Assembly (NCBI GenBank): GCA_002313515.1
Contig: DCBQ01000004.1
Coordinates: forward strand, 1 to 64,000
Direction of reading: 5' to 3'
DNA: 64,000 nucleotides
Origin: Candidatus Saccharibacteria bacterium UBA1103
GTDB taxonomy: Bacteria > Patescibacteriota > Saccharimonadia > Saccharimonadales > Saccharimonadaceae
The position numbers and the translations under genes are program-made. This document shows, piece after piece, positions 14,943-23,630 of the stretch. Each line of letters begins with the position of its first letter. Position 1 is the first letter of the stretch. The notes under the pieces were generated by a model. It searched no databases. It had not been told where the DNA came from and saw nothing but the letters and a program-made list of their open reading frames with translations.

Positions 14943-15758
14943 ATGACAAGAGTTCTAAGTGGTCGAGAGTTAGTAGGTTTTATTAAGGAGCGGCAGGCGC
15001 ATCAGGTGCGAGGCCTAATTCAGCATTTTAAGGTGCAGCCTAAATTGGCCATTATTACAACAGTTGATAATCCGGTAATTGATTTGTACGTACGATTGAA
15101 ATGTAACTACGCAGCAGATATTAAGATCGAAACTGAGGTGCATCGCATTGAGCAATCGGCGGCTGCCGATCTAATTAAACGATTAAATGACGATGTATCG
15201 GTAACGAGTATTGTTGTGCAGCTGCCGTTGGCTGACCCTGCACAGACCAATGAACTAGTGAGCCTGATTGCGCCAGAAAAGGACGTGGATGGCCTTGGCG
15301 CCAATGCTAAGTGGGATGCGGCGACGCCAACAGCGATTAACTGGCTACTAGCAGGCTATAATGTGCAGCTAAAGGATCGACGGCTCGCAATCGTTGGCCA
15401 AGGTCGCTTAGTGGGTGCACCGCTAGCTAAAATGTGGCGAAACTCTAATTTAAACGTAACGACTTTTGATATTAATTCAGCTGACCGTCTAGCTGATGAA
15501 TTACCGAATTATGACGTAGTAGTGACGGCAACGGGTGTGCCAGGGCTAATTAAGCCAGAAATGCTAAAGCCTAAAGCCGCCGTGGTGGATGCTGGTACGG
15601 CGACGGATCACGGTGAAGTGGTAGGTGATCTGGACTCTGCAGTTTATGAGCGTAAAGATTTGAAGCTTACGCCAATCAAGGGAGGTGTCGGGCCGTTAAC
15701 GATTGCAGCGCTGCTCGATAATGTTATTCGGTCTAGCTATCCCGCTAAAGAACTTTGA
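14943..15758 (+). CDS. folD: Methylenetetrahydrofolate dehydrogenase/cyclohydrolase
   Basis: Bifunctional folate enzyme (271 aa) interconverting 5,10-methylene- and 10-formyl-tetrahydrofolate in the cytosol. Catalytic YVRLK is at 49-53 (K53), followed by QLPL, EKDVDGL, the nucleotide-binding GRLVGAPLAKMW, and TPIKGGVGPLT near the C-terminus. Some signatures are weakened (AATPTA in place of PATPxG), as in divergent CPR enzymes. TATAAT (14931-14936) ends 6 nt before the ATG, a leaderless arrangement, and lies just behind the stop of the preceding gene. The stop codon is inside the nested palindrome at 15751-15893. Confidence 0.93.
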   Translation: MTRVLSGRELVGFIKERQAHQVRGLIQHFKVQPKLAIITTVDNPVIDLYVRLKCNYAADIKIETEVHRIEQSAAADLIKRLNDDVSVTSIVVQLPLADPAQTNELVSLIAPEKDVDGLGANAKWDAATPTAINWLLAGYNVQLKDRRLAIVGQGRLVGAPLAKMWRNSNLNVTTFDINSADRLADELPNYDVVVTATGVPGLIKPEMLKPKAAVVDAGTATDHGEVVGDLDSAVYERKDLKLTPIKGGVGPLTIAALLDNVIRSSYPAKEL

Positions 15759-15893
15759 TTCTAATTTCCTGTAGTTCCGACATATTTAATTCAGAGGATA
15801 CGGCTGGCTGCCTCCCGCCTCTCCTGTGCTACAGGGAGGCGAGTCCTCTGAATTAAAATGTCTCCACCGGAAATATCAAAGTTCTAGAATCAA
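15751..15893. repeat. 143-bp nested palindrome (MITE-like or terminator)
   Basis: Three nested inverted repeats: AACTTTGAT (15751-15759)/ATCAAAGTT (15875-15883), overlapping TTGATTCTA (15755)/TAGAATCAA (15885); TTAATTCAGAGGA (15786-15798)/TCCTCTGAATTAA (15844-15856), perfect over 13 bp; and GCCTCCC (15810)/GGGAGGC (15834) at the centre. It covers the folD stop codon. It could be a non-autonomous mobile element with a CCTCCC core, or a processed RNA structure. Confidence 0.7.
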
Positions 15894-15894
15894 A

Positions 15895-15919
15895 TAAGGC
15901 GACCATCAGGCCGTCTTAA
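15895..15919 (-). terminator. Possible terminator of tRNA-Glu
   Basis: On the minus strand AAGACGGCC, loop TGAT, GGTCGCCTT with one mismatch and one G-U pair, followed by ATTTGATT. A weak stem. Confidence 0.4.
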
Positions 15920-15926
15920 TAATTTC

Positions 15927-16001
15927 TGGTGATCTCGCCGGGAATCGAACCCGAATTGTCAGGATGAAAACCTGATGTCCTAACCTTTAGACGACGAGAC
16001 C
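15927..16001 (-). tRNA. tRNA-Glu(UUC)
   Basis: 75 nt with encoded CCA. Acceptor GGTCTCG/CGAGATC, anticodon stem TCAGG/CCTGA around TTTTCAT, anticodon TTC (plus strand 16066 is not involved; the anticodon is at 15966-15968), T arm GGGTTCGATTCCC. A -10 box TATAAT lies on the minus strand at 16025-16020, sharing ATTATAAT with the divergent gene. Confidence 0.95.
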
Positions 16002-16040
16002 ATCTATCTAATAGTTAGTATTATAATATATAATATTAAT

Positions 16041-16247
16041 ATGAGCAAGAAGCAGAAGAAACGGAATAAGAAATATAAGGGTGTTAACGCTAAACAGCGC
16101 GATGATGTAGTGCGTATACGTAAAGTTAATGCGAAGGTGCGATCGAACTTTGGCCAGTGGTTGCACGACCACAAAACAAGCGTTCGTAACGGCGTTATAG
16201 TTGCAGTGATTATACTGGTAATTATTGCAGGCATCTTTGCATGGTAA
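16041..16247 (+). CDS. Small basic tail-anchored membrane protein
   Basis: 68 aa. A strongly basic N-terminal half (MSKKQKKRNKKYKG and further Lys/Arg) is followed by one C-terminal membrane helix at about 50-67 (VRNGVIVAVIILVIIAGIF). TATAAT (16029-16034) ends 6 nt before the ATG with no ribosome site, a leaderless start, divergent from tRNA-Glu. The basic domain could bind nucleic acid or ribosomes near the membrane, but this is speculation. Real coding is supported by the promoter geometry and the tidy spacing to the next gene. Confidence 0.65.
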   Translation: MSKKQKKRNKKYKGVNAKQRDDVVRIRKVNAKVRSNFGQWLHDHKTSVRNGVIVAVIILVIIAGIFAW

Positions 16248-16266
16248 GATATGATAGAATAAAGCT

Positions 16267-16647
16267 ATGACAAATATCTCGATTATCGAAGACGACCAGC
16301 TGATCTCGCAGATGTATCGAATGAAGTTCGAAACTGAGGGGTATGATGTTAACGTGGCTAGTACGGGAATGGACGGCATTAAAATGGTGCAAGAGACTAA
16401 GCCAGATTTGATTTTGCTAGATTTGACGCTACCGGATATTGAAGGTTCGGCGGTGCTAGACGGCATTAGGCGGTTAGATACGGCGGCTGCCACACCAGTA
16501 GTTGTGCTGACCAACCTAGATGACGACAGTGCACCAAAGCAGCTAGCTAAATGGGATATTGACGACTACATCGTCAAGGCTAACTCAACACCGCGTCAGG
16601 TGGTGGCAAAGATCAAAGAAGTCCTGGCTAGGTTTAATAAAGCTTAA
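16267..16647 (+). CDS. Single-domain response regulator (CheY-like receiver)
   Basis: 126 aa consisting only of a receiver domain. The acidic pair is D9-D10, the phosphorylated aspartate is D52 (LLDLTLPD), with T82 and K104 (IVKAN) completing the active site. There is no output domain and no adjacent histidine kinase, so the partner is elsewhere. TAGAAT with an upstream TGA (extended -10) ends 6 nt before the ATG, giving a leaderless mRNA. Confidence 0.92.
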   Translation: MTNISIIEDDQLISQMYRMKFETEGYDVNVASTGMDGIKMVQETKPDLILLDLTLPDIEGSAVLDGIRRLDTAAATPVVVLTNLDDDSAPKQLAKWDIDDYIVKANSTPRQVVAKIKEVLARFNKA

Positions 16648-16654
16648 CCTGTGG

Positions 16655-16660
16655 TAAAAT
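16655..16660 (+). promoter_or_regulatory. pyk -10 box
   Basis: TAAAAT with an upstream TGG (extended -10). The leader is about 24 nt and contains AAGGAAG before the pyk ATG. Confidence 0.6.
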
Positions 16661-16690
16661 AGTACCGAACGAAAGGAAGTAAAAATAAAC

Positions 16691-18088
16691 ATGGCACATA
16701 TTGATACGATTAAACGTACAAAAATTTTAGCAACCCTAGGTCCGTCGGTGGATGATAAGGATGTCTTAGAAAAGATTATTCGCAGTGGCGTGAATGCTTG
16801 TCGGCTAAACTTTAGTCATGGCGACGAGGCACAGCGTCTGATGCAGATTAATAACATTCGCGAGATCAGTCACCGCCTGGGTCGACATATTGCGATTGTG
16901 CAGGATCTACAAGGGCCGAAGATTCGCTTTGGCATGCTGAAGGATAATGCGCGCTTTGAGATCAACGAGGGTGAAACTTATGGCCTAACCTATGGTATTG
17001 AGCATGATGGTGGCAACAACCTGCCGTCGCAGTATGATTTAAGCGACAAGTGTGAAATTGGCGATAACATTTATCTATTCGATGGCAAGATTCGTACGGT
17101 GGTGCAGTCTATTGAGGGTAAGACGGTTTGGGTTAAGGCAATGAACCCGGGCTATATTATGTCACGAAAGGCCATTAACCTGCCCGATATGAAGGGTGGC
17201 AAGGCGCCAGTGCTAACCGAGAAGGATATGGCTGACCTAGAATGGGGTCTAGATCAGGATATTGACTATACAGCCATCTCCTTTATTCACCACGCTGACG
17301 ATGTGAAAAAACTAAAGGATATTATTAAGGCTAAGGGTAGCGATCGCCCGGTGATCGTTAAGCTAGAAACTAAGTCGGGTGCTGATCCGGCCAACCTTGA
17401 GGGTATTGTGCGTGAGGCTGATGGCATGATGGTGGCGCGTGGCGACCTAGCGGTTGAGGCGGGCTATGAGATTGTGCCTGTTGTTGAGCGTCGGATTTTG
17501 CAGCTGTGTCAGAAGTACAACAAGCTGTGCATTGTAGCAACTCAGATGCTGGGTTCAATGGTTGAGCAACCCGAGCCGACGCGGGCTGAGGTTAACGATG
17601 TGGCTACAGCAGCGATGCTAGGTGCCGATGCAACCATGCTGTCGGACGAATCGGCGGCTGGTAAATACCCGGTTGAAGCCGTAACGGTTATGGATACGAC
17701 TTCACGCTATACTCAGTCGCACCCAGAGTTCTATACGCCATACGAGCGTCACGGTTCCGACGCTGAGCATGAATCAGTGGCAGTTGCGGCGGTCAAATTG
17801 GCAGCTGATACCTCAGCGGATGCAATTATGACGGTCGACAAAACGCTAGAGCTAGCGCAGAATTTAGCCAACCAGAAAGCCAACTTTGTGAATCTAGCGG
17901 TACTGCCGACCGAGCGTTTAGCCAACCGTGCTAGCCTACTATCCTTCACGCGTAGCTTTATAGGTACTGATGCTCGGCAAGTGTTGGATGAGCTAAAGAG
18001 CAACAATTTCTTTGGCAAGGATGCTCCGAGAGTTGTAGTGATAGTTAAACAGGCTGATACCTATCAGATGAAATTGGTTGAATTGTAG
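16691..18088 (+). CDS. pyk: Pyruvate kinase
   Basis: 465 aa; converts phosphoenolpyruvate and ADP to pyruvate and ATP in the cytosol. Visible motifs include CRLNFSHG, GPKIRFG, IVKLETKSG with the catalytic lysine region, MVARGDLAVEAG and PTRAEVNDVATA. The C-terminal domain is present but compact. AAGGAAG lies about 11 nt before the ATG. It is followed closely by pgk and then tpiA, so three lower-glycolysis enzymes form one transcription unit or nearly so. Confidence 0.96.
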   Translation: MAHIDTIKRTKILATLGPSVDDKDVLEKIIRSGVNACRLNFSHGDEAQRLMQINNIREISHRLGRHIAIVQDLQGPKIRFGMLKDNARFEINEGETYGLTYGIEHDGGNNLPSQYDLSDKCEIGDNIYLFDGKIRTVVQSIEGKTVWVKAMNPGYIMSRKAINLPDMKGGKAPVLTEKDMADLEWGLDQDIDYTAISFIHHADDVKKLKDIIKAKGSDRPVIVKLETKSGADPANLEGIVREADGMMVARGDLAVEAGYEIVPVVERRILQLCQKYNKLCIVATQMLGSMVEQPEPTRAEVNDVATAAMLGADATMLSDESAAGKYPVEAVTVMDTTSRYTQSHPEFYTPYERHGSDAEHESVAVAAVKLAADTSADAIMTVDKTLELAQNLANQKANFVNLAVLPTERLANRASLLSFTRSFIGTDARQVLDELKSNNFFGKDAPRVVVIVKQADTYQMKLVEL

Positions 18089-18098
18089 AAAGGTGTCT

Positions 18099-19334
18099 AT
18101 GAACAATAACTCTGTTATTTTTCCATACAAAACCATTAAAGATATCGATGTTTCCGGTAAGCAAATTTTAATGCGTGCCGACTATAATGTGCCACTAGAT
18201 GACAATGGCAATATAACCGATGACTTTCGTATCACTGCTTCGCTACCGACTCTTAACTATCTGCTGGAGCGCGGGGCAAGGCTAGTGCTAATCTCGCATT
18301 TAGGTCGGCCAAAATCGCCAGCAGACACCAAATATAGCCTAGCGCCAGTAGCCGAAGCTCTGTCTGAGCGACTGCAAAAACCTGTTACGTTTGTGCATGA
18401 TTGTATTGGCGCGGAAGTTCTAGATGCTACAGCTGCCATGCAGCCAGGGGAAGTAGCGCTACTGGAAAATCTACGCTTTCATCCGGAGGAGAAAGCTAAT
18501 GATCCCGATTTCGCTGCTGAGTTAGCCCATAGCTCGCACGCCGAAATGTTCGTGCAAGACGGCTTTGGCGTGGTGCATCGTCCACACGCTTCGACTTCGG
18601 CTATTACTAAGTTTCTACCTAGCTATGCGGGGCTGCTGTTAGAGAAAGAGTATGTCGAGATTAAGACTGCTACCGATAACCCCAACCGACCACTCACGGC
18701 AGTGATTGGCGGTGCGAAGATTAGCGACAAAATTCCGCTGGTGAAGAAGTTTATTCAGATTGCCGATAATGTCGTGGTTGGTGGCGCGTTAGCCAATAAC
18801 TTCTTGAAACACCTGGGCTATGACGTAGCCAATAGTTTAGTTGAAGACGGCGTTGACGACATAGTTGCGGAGATTTTGGATCTGGCACATCAGAAATACG
18901 GTGATTCATTTGACCAGCATTTTATCTTACCGCGTGACGTGGCGATCGCAGTGGATGGCCAGTTGACGTCGGACCGTGAAGAAGTCGCTCTGGACAATGT
19001 GCACGGCAACAATGTAATTTATGATGTCGGCGAACAAACTATAGCGGAAATTGATCGAGTAGTGCGCCAGAGCGGTACGGTGATTTGGAACGGCACGCTA
19101 GGCATGGCCGAGCGCGAGCAGTTCAGTCATGGGTCGGCACGTCTAGCAATGGTGCTGGCGCAGAACTCTAATATCGTCAGTGTTATTGGCGGTGGCGACA
19201 CGGCTGATTTTGTGCGTAACTGGGACGTACTAAAAGGTGGCAGCTTTACGCACGTATCTACTGGCGGCGGTGCCAGTCTAGAGTTAATGGCGGGAGATAC
19301 CTTGCCGGGTATTGCAGCACTGATGCCGCGCTAA
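18099..19334 (+). CDS. pgk: Phosphoglycerate kinase
   Basis: 411 aa; makes ATP from 1,3-bisphosphoglycerate. RADYNVPL, ISHLGRP, LLENLRFHPEE, AVIGGAKISDKI and the C-terminal VIGGGDTADF and STGGGASLELMAG are all present. The ATG at 18099 is chosen because GAAAGG (18088-18093) sits 5 nt before it. A longer TTG frame at 18078 would overlap pyk. It is 10 bp downstream of pyk. Confidence 0.96.
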   Translation: MNNNSVIFPYKTIKDIDVSGKQILMRADYNVPLDDNGNITDDFRITASLPTLNYLLERGARLVLISHLGRPKSPADTKYSLAPVAEALSERLQKPVTFVHDCIGAEVLDATAAMQPGEVALLENLRFHPEEKANDPDFAAELAHSSHAEMFVQDGFGVVHRPHASTSAITKFLPSYAGLLLEKEYVEIKTATDNPNRPLTAVIGGAKISDKIPLVKKFIQIADNVVVGGALANNFLKHLGYDVANSLVEDGVDDIVAEILDLAHQKYGDSFDQHFILPRDVAIAVDGQLTSDREEVALDNVHGNNVIYDVGEQTIAEIDRVVRQSGTVIWNGTLGMAEREQFSHGSARLAMVLAQNSNIVSVIGGGDTADFVRNWDVLKGGSFTHVSTGGGASLELMAGDTLPGIAALMPR

Positions 19335-19352
19335 TTCAGTATTTTGTGATGC

Positions 19353-19358
19353 TATAAT
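19353..19358 (+). promoter_or_regulatory. tpiA -10 box
   Basis: TATAAT behind the pgk stop, with a second possible TAAAAT at 19366. AGGAG precedes the tpiA ATG. Confidence 0.45.
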
Positions 19359-19382
19359 GCTTGTGCTAAAATAGGAGTAGAT

Positions 19383-20171
19383 ATGGGGGGTATGAAAAAA
19401 TATATCATTGGCAACTGGAAGATGAACCTCAATGTGCATGAGGCCTCGTTGTTTGTGACTAAACTGTCGCAAGTAGTTCCGGTTCGTCGTAATGTTGAGA
19501 CGGTTGTCTGCCCAAGTTTTCTGGCGCTAGAGCCGGTTTCACTGCAAATTAATCATCGTCAGATGAAACTAGGTGCGCAGAACTGCTACTGGCGCGATAG
19601 TGGTGCCTTTACAGGTGAGATCAGCGCTTCGCAGTTACGAGGTCTAACTCAATACGTGCTAGTTGGTCACAGCGAACGTCGCCATATATTTGACGAGGAC
19701 GATCGCGACATTCGGTTCAAGGTACAGGCTGCCGTACGCAATGGTATTTCGCCAGTGCTATGTGTTGGCGAGACTGAAATGGAGCGCAATGACAGCGATA
19801 CTCAGCATGTACTATGCGACCAGGTTGCGTCTGGGTTAATGAACATTAGCTCGGATGAGCTAGATAGTATTGTGATAGCCTACGAACCAGTTTGGTCAAT
19901 TGGTACTGGTCGTCTACCTAGTCTAGATGATATTGCCGGAGCTGCTAGCATTATTCGATCGCAGGTCGAAAGGATGTTTGGTAAGGAAGCTGCCGACCGT
20001 ACGCCAGTTCTCTATGGTGGTAGTGCTAATTCGCAAAACGCCTCAGATATCTTGTCGGTCGGGGGGATTGATGGACTGCTAGTTGGCCATGCTAGCCTAA
20101 TAGCCCCGGAGTTTGCGGCTATGGTTGAAGCTGCAGCAACAGCCGCCAAGAAGGAGAATTCTAATGGGTGA
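19383..20171 (+). CDS. tpiA: Triosephosphate isomerase
   Basis: 262 aa; interconverts dihydroxyacetone phosphate and glyceraldehyde 3-phosphate. Catalytic residues are visible: K13 in GNWKMN, H95 in VGHSER and E167 in AYEPVWSIGTG, plus the phosphate-binding YGGS. AGGAG 6 nt upstream favours ATG 19383. The second ATG (19392) would remove three residues and cannot be excluded. The stop overlaps the next gene by 8 nt. Confidence 0.96.
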   Translation: MGGMKKYIIGNWKMNLNVHEASLFVTKLSQVVPVRRNVETVVCPSFLALEPVSLQINHRQMKLGAQNCYWRDSGAFTGEISASQLRGLTQYVLVGHSERRHIFDEDDRDIRFKVQAAVRNGISPVLCVGETEMERNDSDTQHVLCDQVASGLMNISSDELDSIVIAYEPVWSIGTGRLPSLDDIAGAASIIRSQVERMFGKEAADRTPVLYGGSANSQNASDILSVGGIDGLLVGHASLIAPEFAAMVEAAATAAKKENSNG

Positions 20172-21378
20172 CTTAGATTTTGAAGAACTAGATCGCATGA
20201 TCGATGACATTAGCAATGCTAGTTCTGATGGCAATACTGCCGCCAAGGATGCTTCTTCTGGTAATCCTAAAGCCATTAAATCCACTAAGACAGACTTGGC
20301 TAGCTCAAAGCCTAGCAGTGACGTAATCGAGCGTCCAGCTGGCGCAAGAACCCATCAGCGTCGTCGTTCAATGGATGTTCTGCCGGCTAAAGATGCTGAG
20401 GGCGACGTGAAGGAGCGGCCTAGTATGGCGGAACTGCACGCTCAGGTGATGGCGCGGCGTGAGAAGCGGGCGGAAGAGATTCGTCGCCGCATGGCTGAAG
20501 AGCGTCGTGCACGAGCAGCAGCTCACGAAGGCCAGAAAGAGCAGCGACGCAAGGTTGAGCCGGGTGTTGAGCATAAAACTACGTCAGATAAGGATGTTGT
20601 AAGCGAAAATGCGGAGGACGCGGCAAGGAAGGCGCGCGAGGCGGCTGAGCTAGCGGAACAACTAGAGGCCGACCGGGTAGAACGCGCAAAACTAGAACGA
20701 GAACCGCGCAAGGCAGTGGCACGTCGTATGGTACAGTACGCCCATACTAGCAGTCGTCGTGCATTAACGCAGCCGCGACCGGTCGAGGAAACGGCGCTTG
20801 ACTTATCGGTGCCGGAATCAACCGACGAGGAGCCTTATACATCGCCGTTCATTGATGGCGTTCAGGTTAGCAAGAAACCGATTGGTGAGAATATGCAATC
20901 GAATCAGGTAGAGATGCCGAAAGCTCCGTTGGATAGCGGTATTCATACAGGGGCGACGAATGCTGAGCAAAATAGTACTGATGCTGCAGCTAATGTTGAA
21001 TCAGCGGTTAGCAAAAACGACAACGAAAAAGCGCGCGAGGACGACTTCATTGACGACTTTATTGGCGAAATGAAAGAACGTCGCGAAGCCAAAGCTAGAC
21101 TAGCCGAGCGCCCAACGGCGGCACCCGATATGTCTGCTAAACTAGATCGAGTGAATAATTCGCGAGTAGAGGATCCTAATTGGTCAGATAACGAAGCTGC
21201 TGATCGTGCAGCGCGCGAGAGTGAATCGCGCTATGCCATGGCTAATATTCCAACGTATGACGAATATATCACGGGACGCAAGCATCATGGATGGGGTTGG
21301 GTACTACTGTTTGTGATACTGCTGGCAGCAGTATCATTCGCAGGTGTCTATTTATACCTGAACAACTTCTTTGCATAA
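20164..21378 (+). CDS. Large charged protein with C-terminal membrane anchor, unknown function
   Basis: 404 aa. The body is low-complexity and highly charged, with a long Arg/Glu/Ala-rich, probably helical stretch (about 85-215, e.g. MARREKRAEEIRRRMAEERR) and acidic, probably disordered sections. One membrane helix lies near the C-terminus (WGWVLLFVILLAAVSFAGVY). It therefore looks like a tail-anchored cytoplasmic protein. The ATG at 20164 overlaps the tpiA stop by 8 nt, with AGGAG 7 nt upstream, so it is coupled to tpiA. The family is not recognised. Confidence 0.75.
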   Translation: MGDLDFEELDRMIDDISNASSDGNTAAKDASSGNPKAIKSTKTDLASSKPSSDVIERPAGARTHQRRRSMDVLPAKDAEGDVKERPSMAELHAQVMARREKRAEEIRRRMAEERRARAAAHEGQKEQRRKVEPGVEHKTTSDKDVVSENAEDAARKAREAAELAEQLEADRVERAKLEREPRKAVARRMVQYAHTSSRRALTQPRPVEETALDLSVPESTDEEPYTSPFIDGVQVSKKPIGENMQSNQVEMPKAPLDSGIHTGATNAEQNSTDAAANVESAVSKNDNEKAREDDFIDDFIGEMKERREAKARLAERPTAAPDMSAKLDRVNNSRVEDPNWSDNEAADRAARESESRYAMANIPTYDEYITGRKHHGWGWVLLFVILLAAVSFAGVYLYLNNFFA

Positions 21379-21395
21379 TAGTATAATAAGCAGGT

Positions 21396-23603
21396 ATGAT
21401 TAATGATGAAGCGATTCTAAAAGGTTTAAATGCGCCTCAACGCGAGGCGGTTGAGACTACCGAGGGTCCTCTACTGGTGATTGCTGGTGCAGGGTCGGGC
21501 AAAACCAAGACGCTAACTCATAGGATTGCTTATCTATTAATTAATCACCTTGCGACCGAGCGCGAAATCCTAGCGGTAACTTTTACTAATAAGGCGGCTG
21601 GTGAAATGCGTGAGCGCTTAGCTGGACTGATCAGTGTACCCAACTCTAGGGCCTTTATGCCTTGGATGGGTACTTTTCATTCTATTGCCGTTCGGATTCT
21701 GCGTTTTTATGGTGAAAACATTGATATTCCGTCAAACTTTGTGATTTATGACGAATCAGACCGCACTTCTTTAGTAAAATCCATTCTAAAGGATTTAGGT
21801 ATTACCGAAAAAGAATACAGCCCCAAGGCGATTAGTTCGGCAATTAGTGGCGCTAAGAGCCGCTGCCTCACCCCTGATGAGTACGCGGTTAAGGCGGACA
21901 GTCCAAGGCTATGGACGTACGCTGAAGTTTACCAACGTTACGAGGGGCGTCGCAAGCAACAAAAGGCACTAGACTTTGATGACCTACTGTTAGAAACCGT
22001 GCGTCTACTGCGTACTGTGCCTGAAGTTCGCCATAAGCTGCAACAGCAGTTTAAATATATCTTAATTGACGAGTATCAGGATACTAATAATGCTCAGTAT
22101 CAGATTGTAAAGTTACTGCTAAATGAACAGCGCAATATCTGTGCTGTGGGCGACGATTGGCAATCAATCTATAGCTGGCGTGGAGCGGACTTTACAAACA
22201 TTCTTAATTTCGAGAAGGACTTTCAGGGTGCTAAGGTAGTTAAGCTGGAGCAGAATTATCGCTCGACTGGTAATATCCTAAATGCCGCTCACAACGTTAT
22301 CTCGCGTAACTCGCAGCGTACTGACAAGAAACTATGGACAGCAGCGGGCGACGGCGAGGAGGTCAAGATACTAGAAACCTACAACGAGCTTAATGAGGCC
22401 GAGGTAGTTGGATTGCAGATCCAACAAGAACACGCCGTTGGGTCATATAGCTATCATGACTTTGCAGTATTGTATCGTACTAATGCGCAGTCGCGCGTAA
22501 TTGAACAAATGTTTCGTCGTTTAGGTTTGCCGTATAAAATTGTAGGCGGCTTGCGCTTTTATGATCGGGCAGAGATAAAGGATCTGACGGCTTACCTGCA
22601 TTTAATCTATCAGCCATTTGACGGAATTAGCTTTCGCCGAATTGCTAACGTGCCGAAGCGCGGTCTGGGCGATGTATCGATTAATAAATTTATGGCGTGG
22701 CAAGAATCAACTGGTCAGGATATATTGTCGGCATTAAACGACGTTGATCAATGCTCGACGCTGTCTGCCAGAGCACGCAATCAGTTGCATAAACTCGGCG
22801 AGGATTTACGTGATATCGTAGTAATAGCCAAAAAAGATACGCCAGATAAGGTTCTAATGGAGGTAATTGATCGCTTTGGCTACCGCGATTACGTAGATGA
22901 CGGTACACCGCAGGGGCAGTCGAAGATCGAGAATATTGACGAATTTATTGGTGACGCCAAACAGTATAGTGACCTATCGGAGTTTCTAGAGGAGGTGTCG
23001 CTGATATCAGGTGCAGATGTTACCAACGACGATGACGCCGTAACCCTGATGACACTACACGCCGCTAAGGGTCTGGAGTTTCCGGTGGTATTTATGGTAG
23101 GGATGGAAGAAGGGCTGTTTCCGAGTGCACGCGATGAGCTAAATGAAGCTGCCATGGAAGAGGCGCGTCGGCTCTGTTATGTCGGTATGACTAGGGCTAA
23201 AGAGCAACTATATATGACCTATGCGCAGAGCCGTCGGTTGTACGGTCGAGATCCACAGTATAATGCCCCGTCGCCGTTTCTAGAGGACGCGAACGGTGGT
23301 CCAATTAATGGTCGTCAAATACAATCGGACTATCGTGCGAGCTGTTTTGACGACTTTAAACGCATTAATGACGGTTGGGGTTCTAGCTATGGTCAATCTT
23401 CTGGCAGCGAGCCTGCGAATGATTTTGGTGATGAGCCGCATTATGTAATGGACGATGACGGTTTACATCCCGGTGATCATGTAAGACATCACGTGTTTGG
23501 TGAGGGTGTAGTACAGAGTATTGACCAGGGTATAGTTAAGGTGCAATTTGGAAATCGAACACGCTCGTTAAACTTAGAGTACGCCCGTCTAGTCAAACTC
23601 TAA
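21396..23603 (+). CDS. pcrA: UvrD/PcrA-type DNA helicase
   Basis: 735-aa superfamily 1A 3'-5' helicase acting in repair and replication-fork restart. Q motif LNAPQREAV, Walker A AGAGSGKT (30-37), Walker B LIDEYQDTN, motif III VGDDWQSIYSWRGAD, motif V TLMTLHAAKGLEFPVVFMVG and motif VI VGMTRAKEQLY are all present. The C-terminal 45 residues (HPGDHVRHHVFGEGVV) form the small beta domain typical of PcrA/UvrD that contacts RNA polymerase or UvrB. TATAAT (21382-21387) ends 8 nt before the ATG, so the mRNA is near-leaderless. Confidence 0.95.
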   Translation: MINDEAILKGLNAPQREAVETTEGPLLVIAGAGSGKTKTLTHRIAYLLINHLATEREILAVTFTNKAAGEMRERLAGLISVPNSRAFMPWMGTFHSIAVRILRFYGENIDIPSNFVIYDESDRTSLVKSILKDLGITEKEYSPKAISSAISGAKSRCLTPDEYAVKADSPRLWTYAEVYQRYEGRRKQQKALDFDDLLLETVRLLRTVPEVRHKLQQQFKYILIDEYQDTNNAQYQIVKLLLNEQRNICAVGDDWQSIYSWRGADFTNILNFEKDFQGAKVVKLEQNYRSTGNILNAAHNVISRNSQRTDKKLWTAAGDGEEVKILETYNELNEAEVVGLQIQQEHAVGSYSYHDFAVLYRTNAQSRVIEQMFRRLGLPYKIVGGLRFYDRAEIKDLTAYLHLIYQPFDGISFRRIANVPKRGLGDVSINKFMAWQESTGQDILSALNDVDQCSTLSARARNQLHKLGEDLRDIVVIAKKDTPDKVLMEVIDRFGYRDYVDDGTPQGQSKIENIDEFIGDAKQYSDLSEFLEEVSLISGADVTNDDDAVTLMTLHAAKGLEFPVVFMVGMEEGLFPSARDELNEAAMEEARRLCYVGMTRAKEQLYMTYAQSRRLYGRDPQYNAPSPFLEDANGGPINGRQIQSDYRASCFDDFKRINDGWGSSYGQSSGSEPANDFGDEPHYVMDDDGLHPGDHVRHHVFGEGVVQSIDQGIVKVQFGNRTRSLNLEYARLVKL

Positions 23604-23630
23604 TAGATCGTGATATAATATGAGAACATT

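Noticed and set aside
16008..16514. 168-codon minus-strand ORF
   Set aside because: It is antisense to the response regulator and the small membrane protein, both of which have good promoters and, in the first case, a complete active site.
18078..18098. Longer pgk start (TTG at 18078)
   Set aside because: It lies inside pyk; GAAAGG before ATG 18099 and family alignment favour the shorter form.
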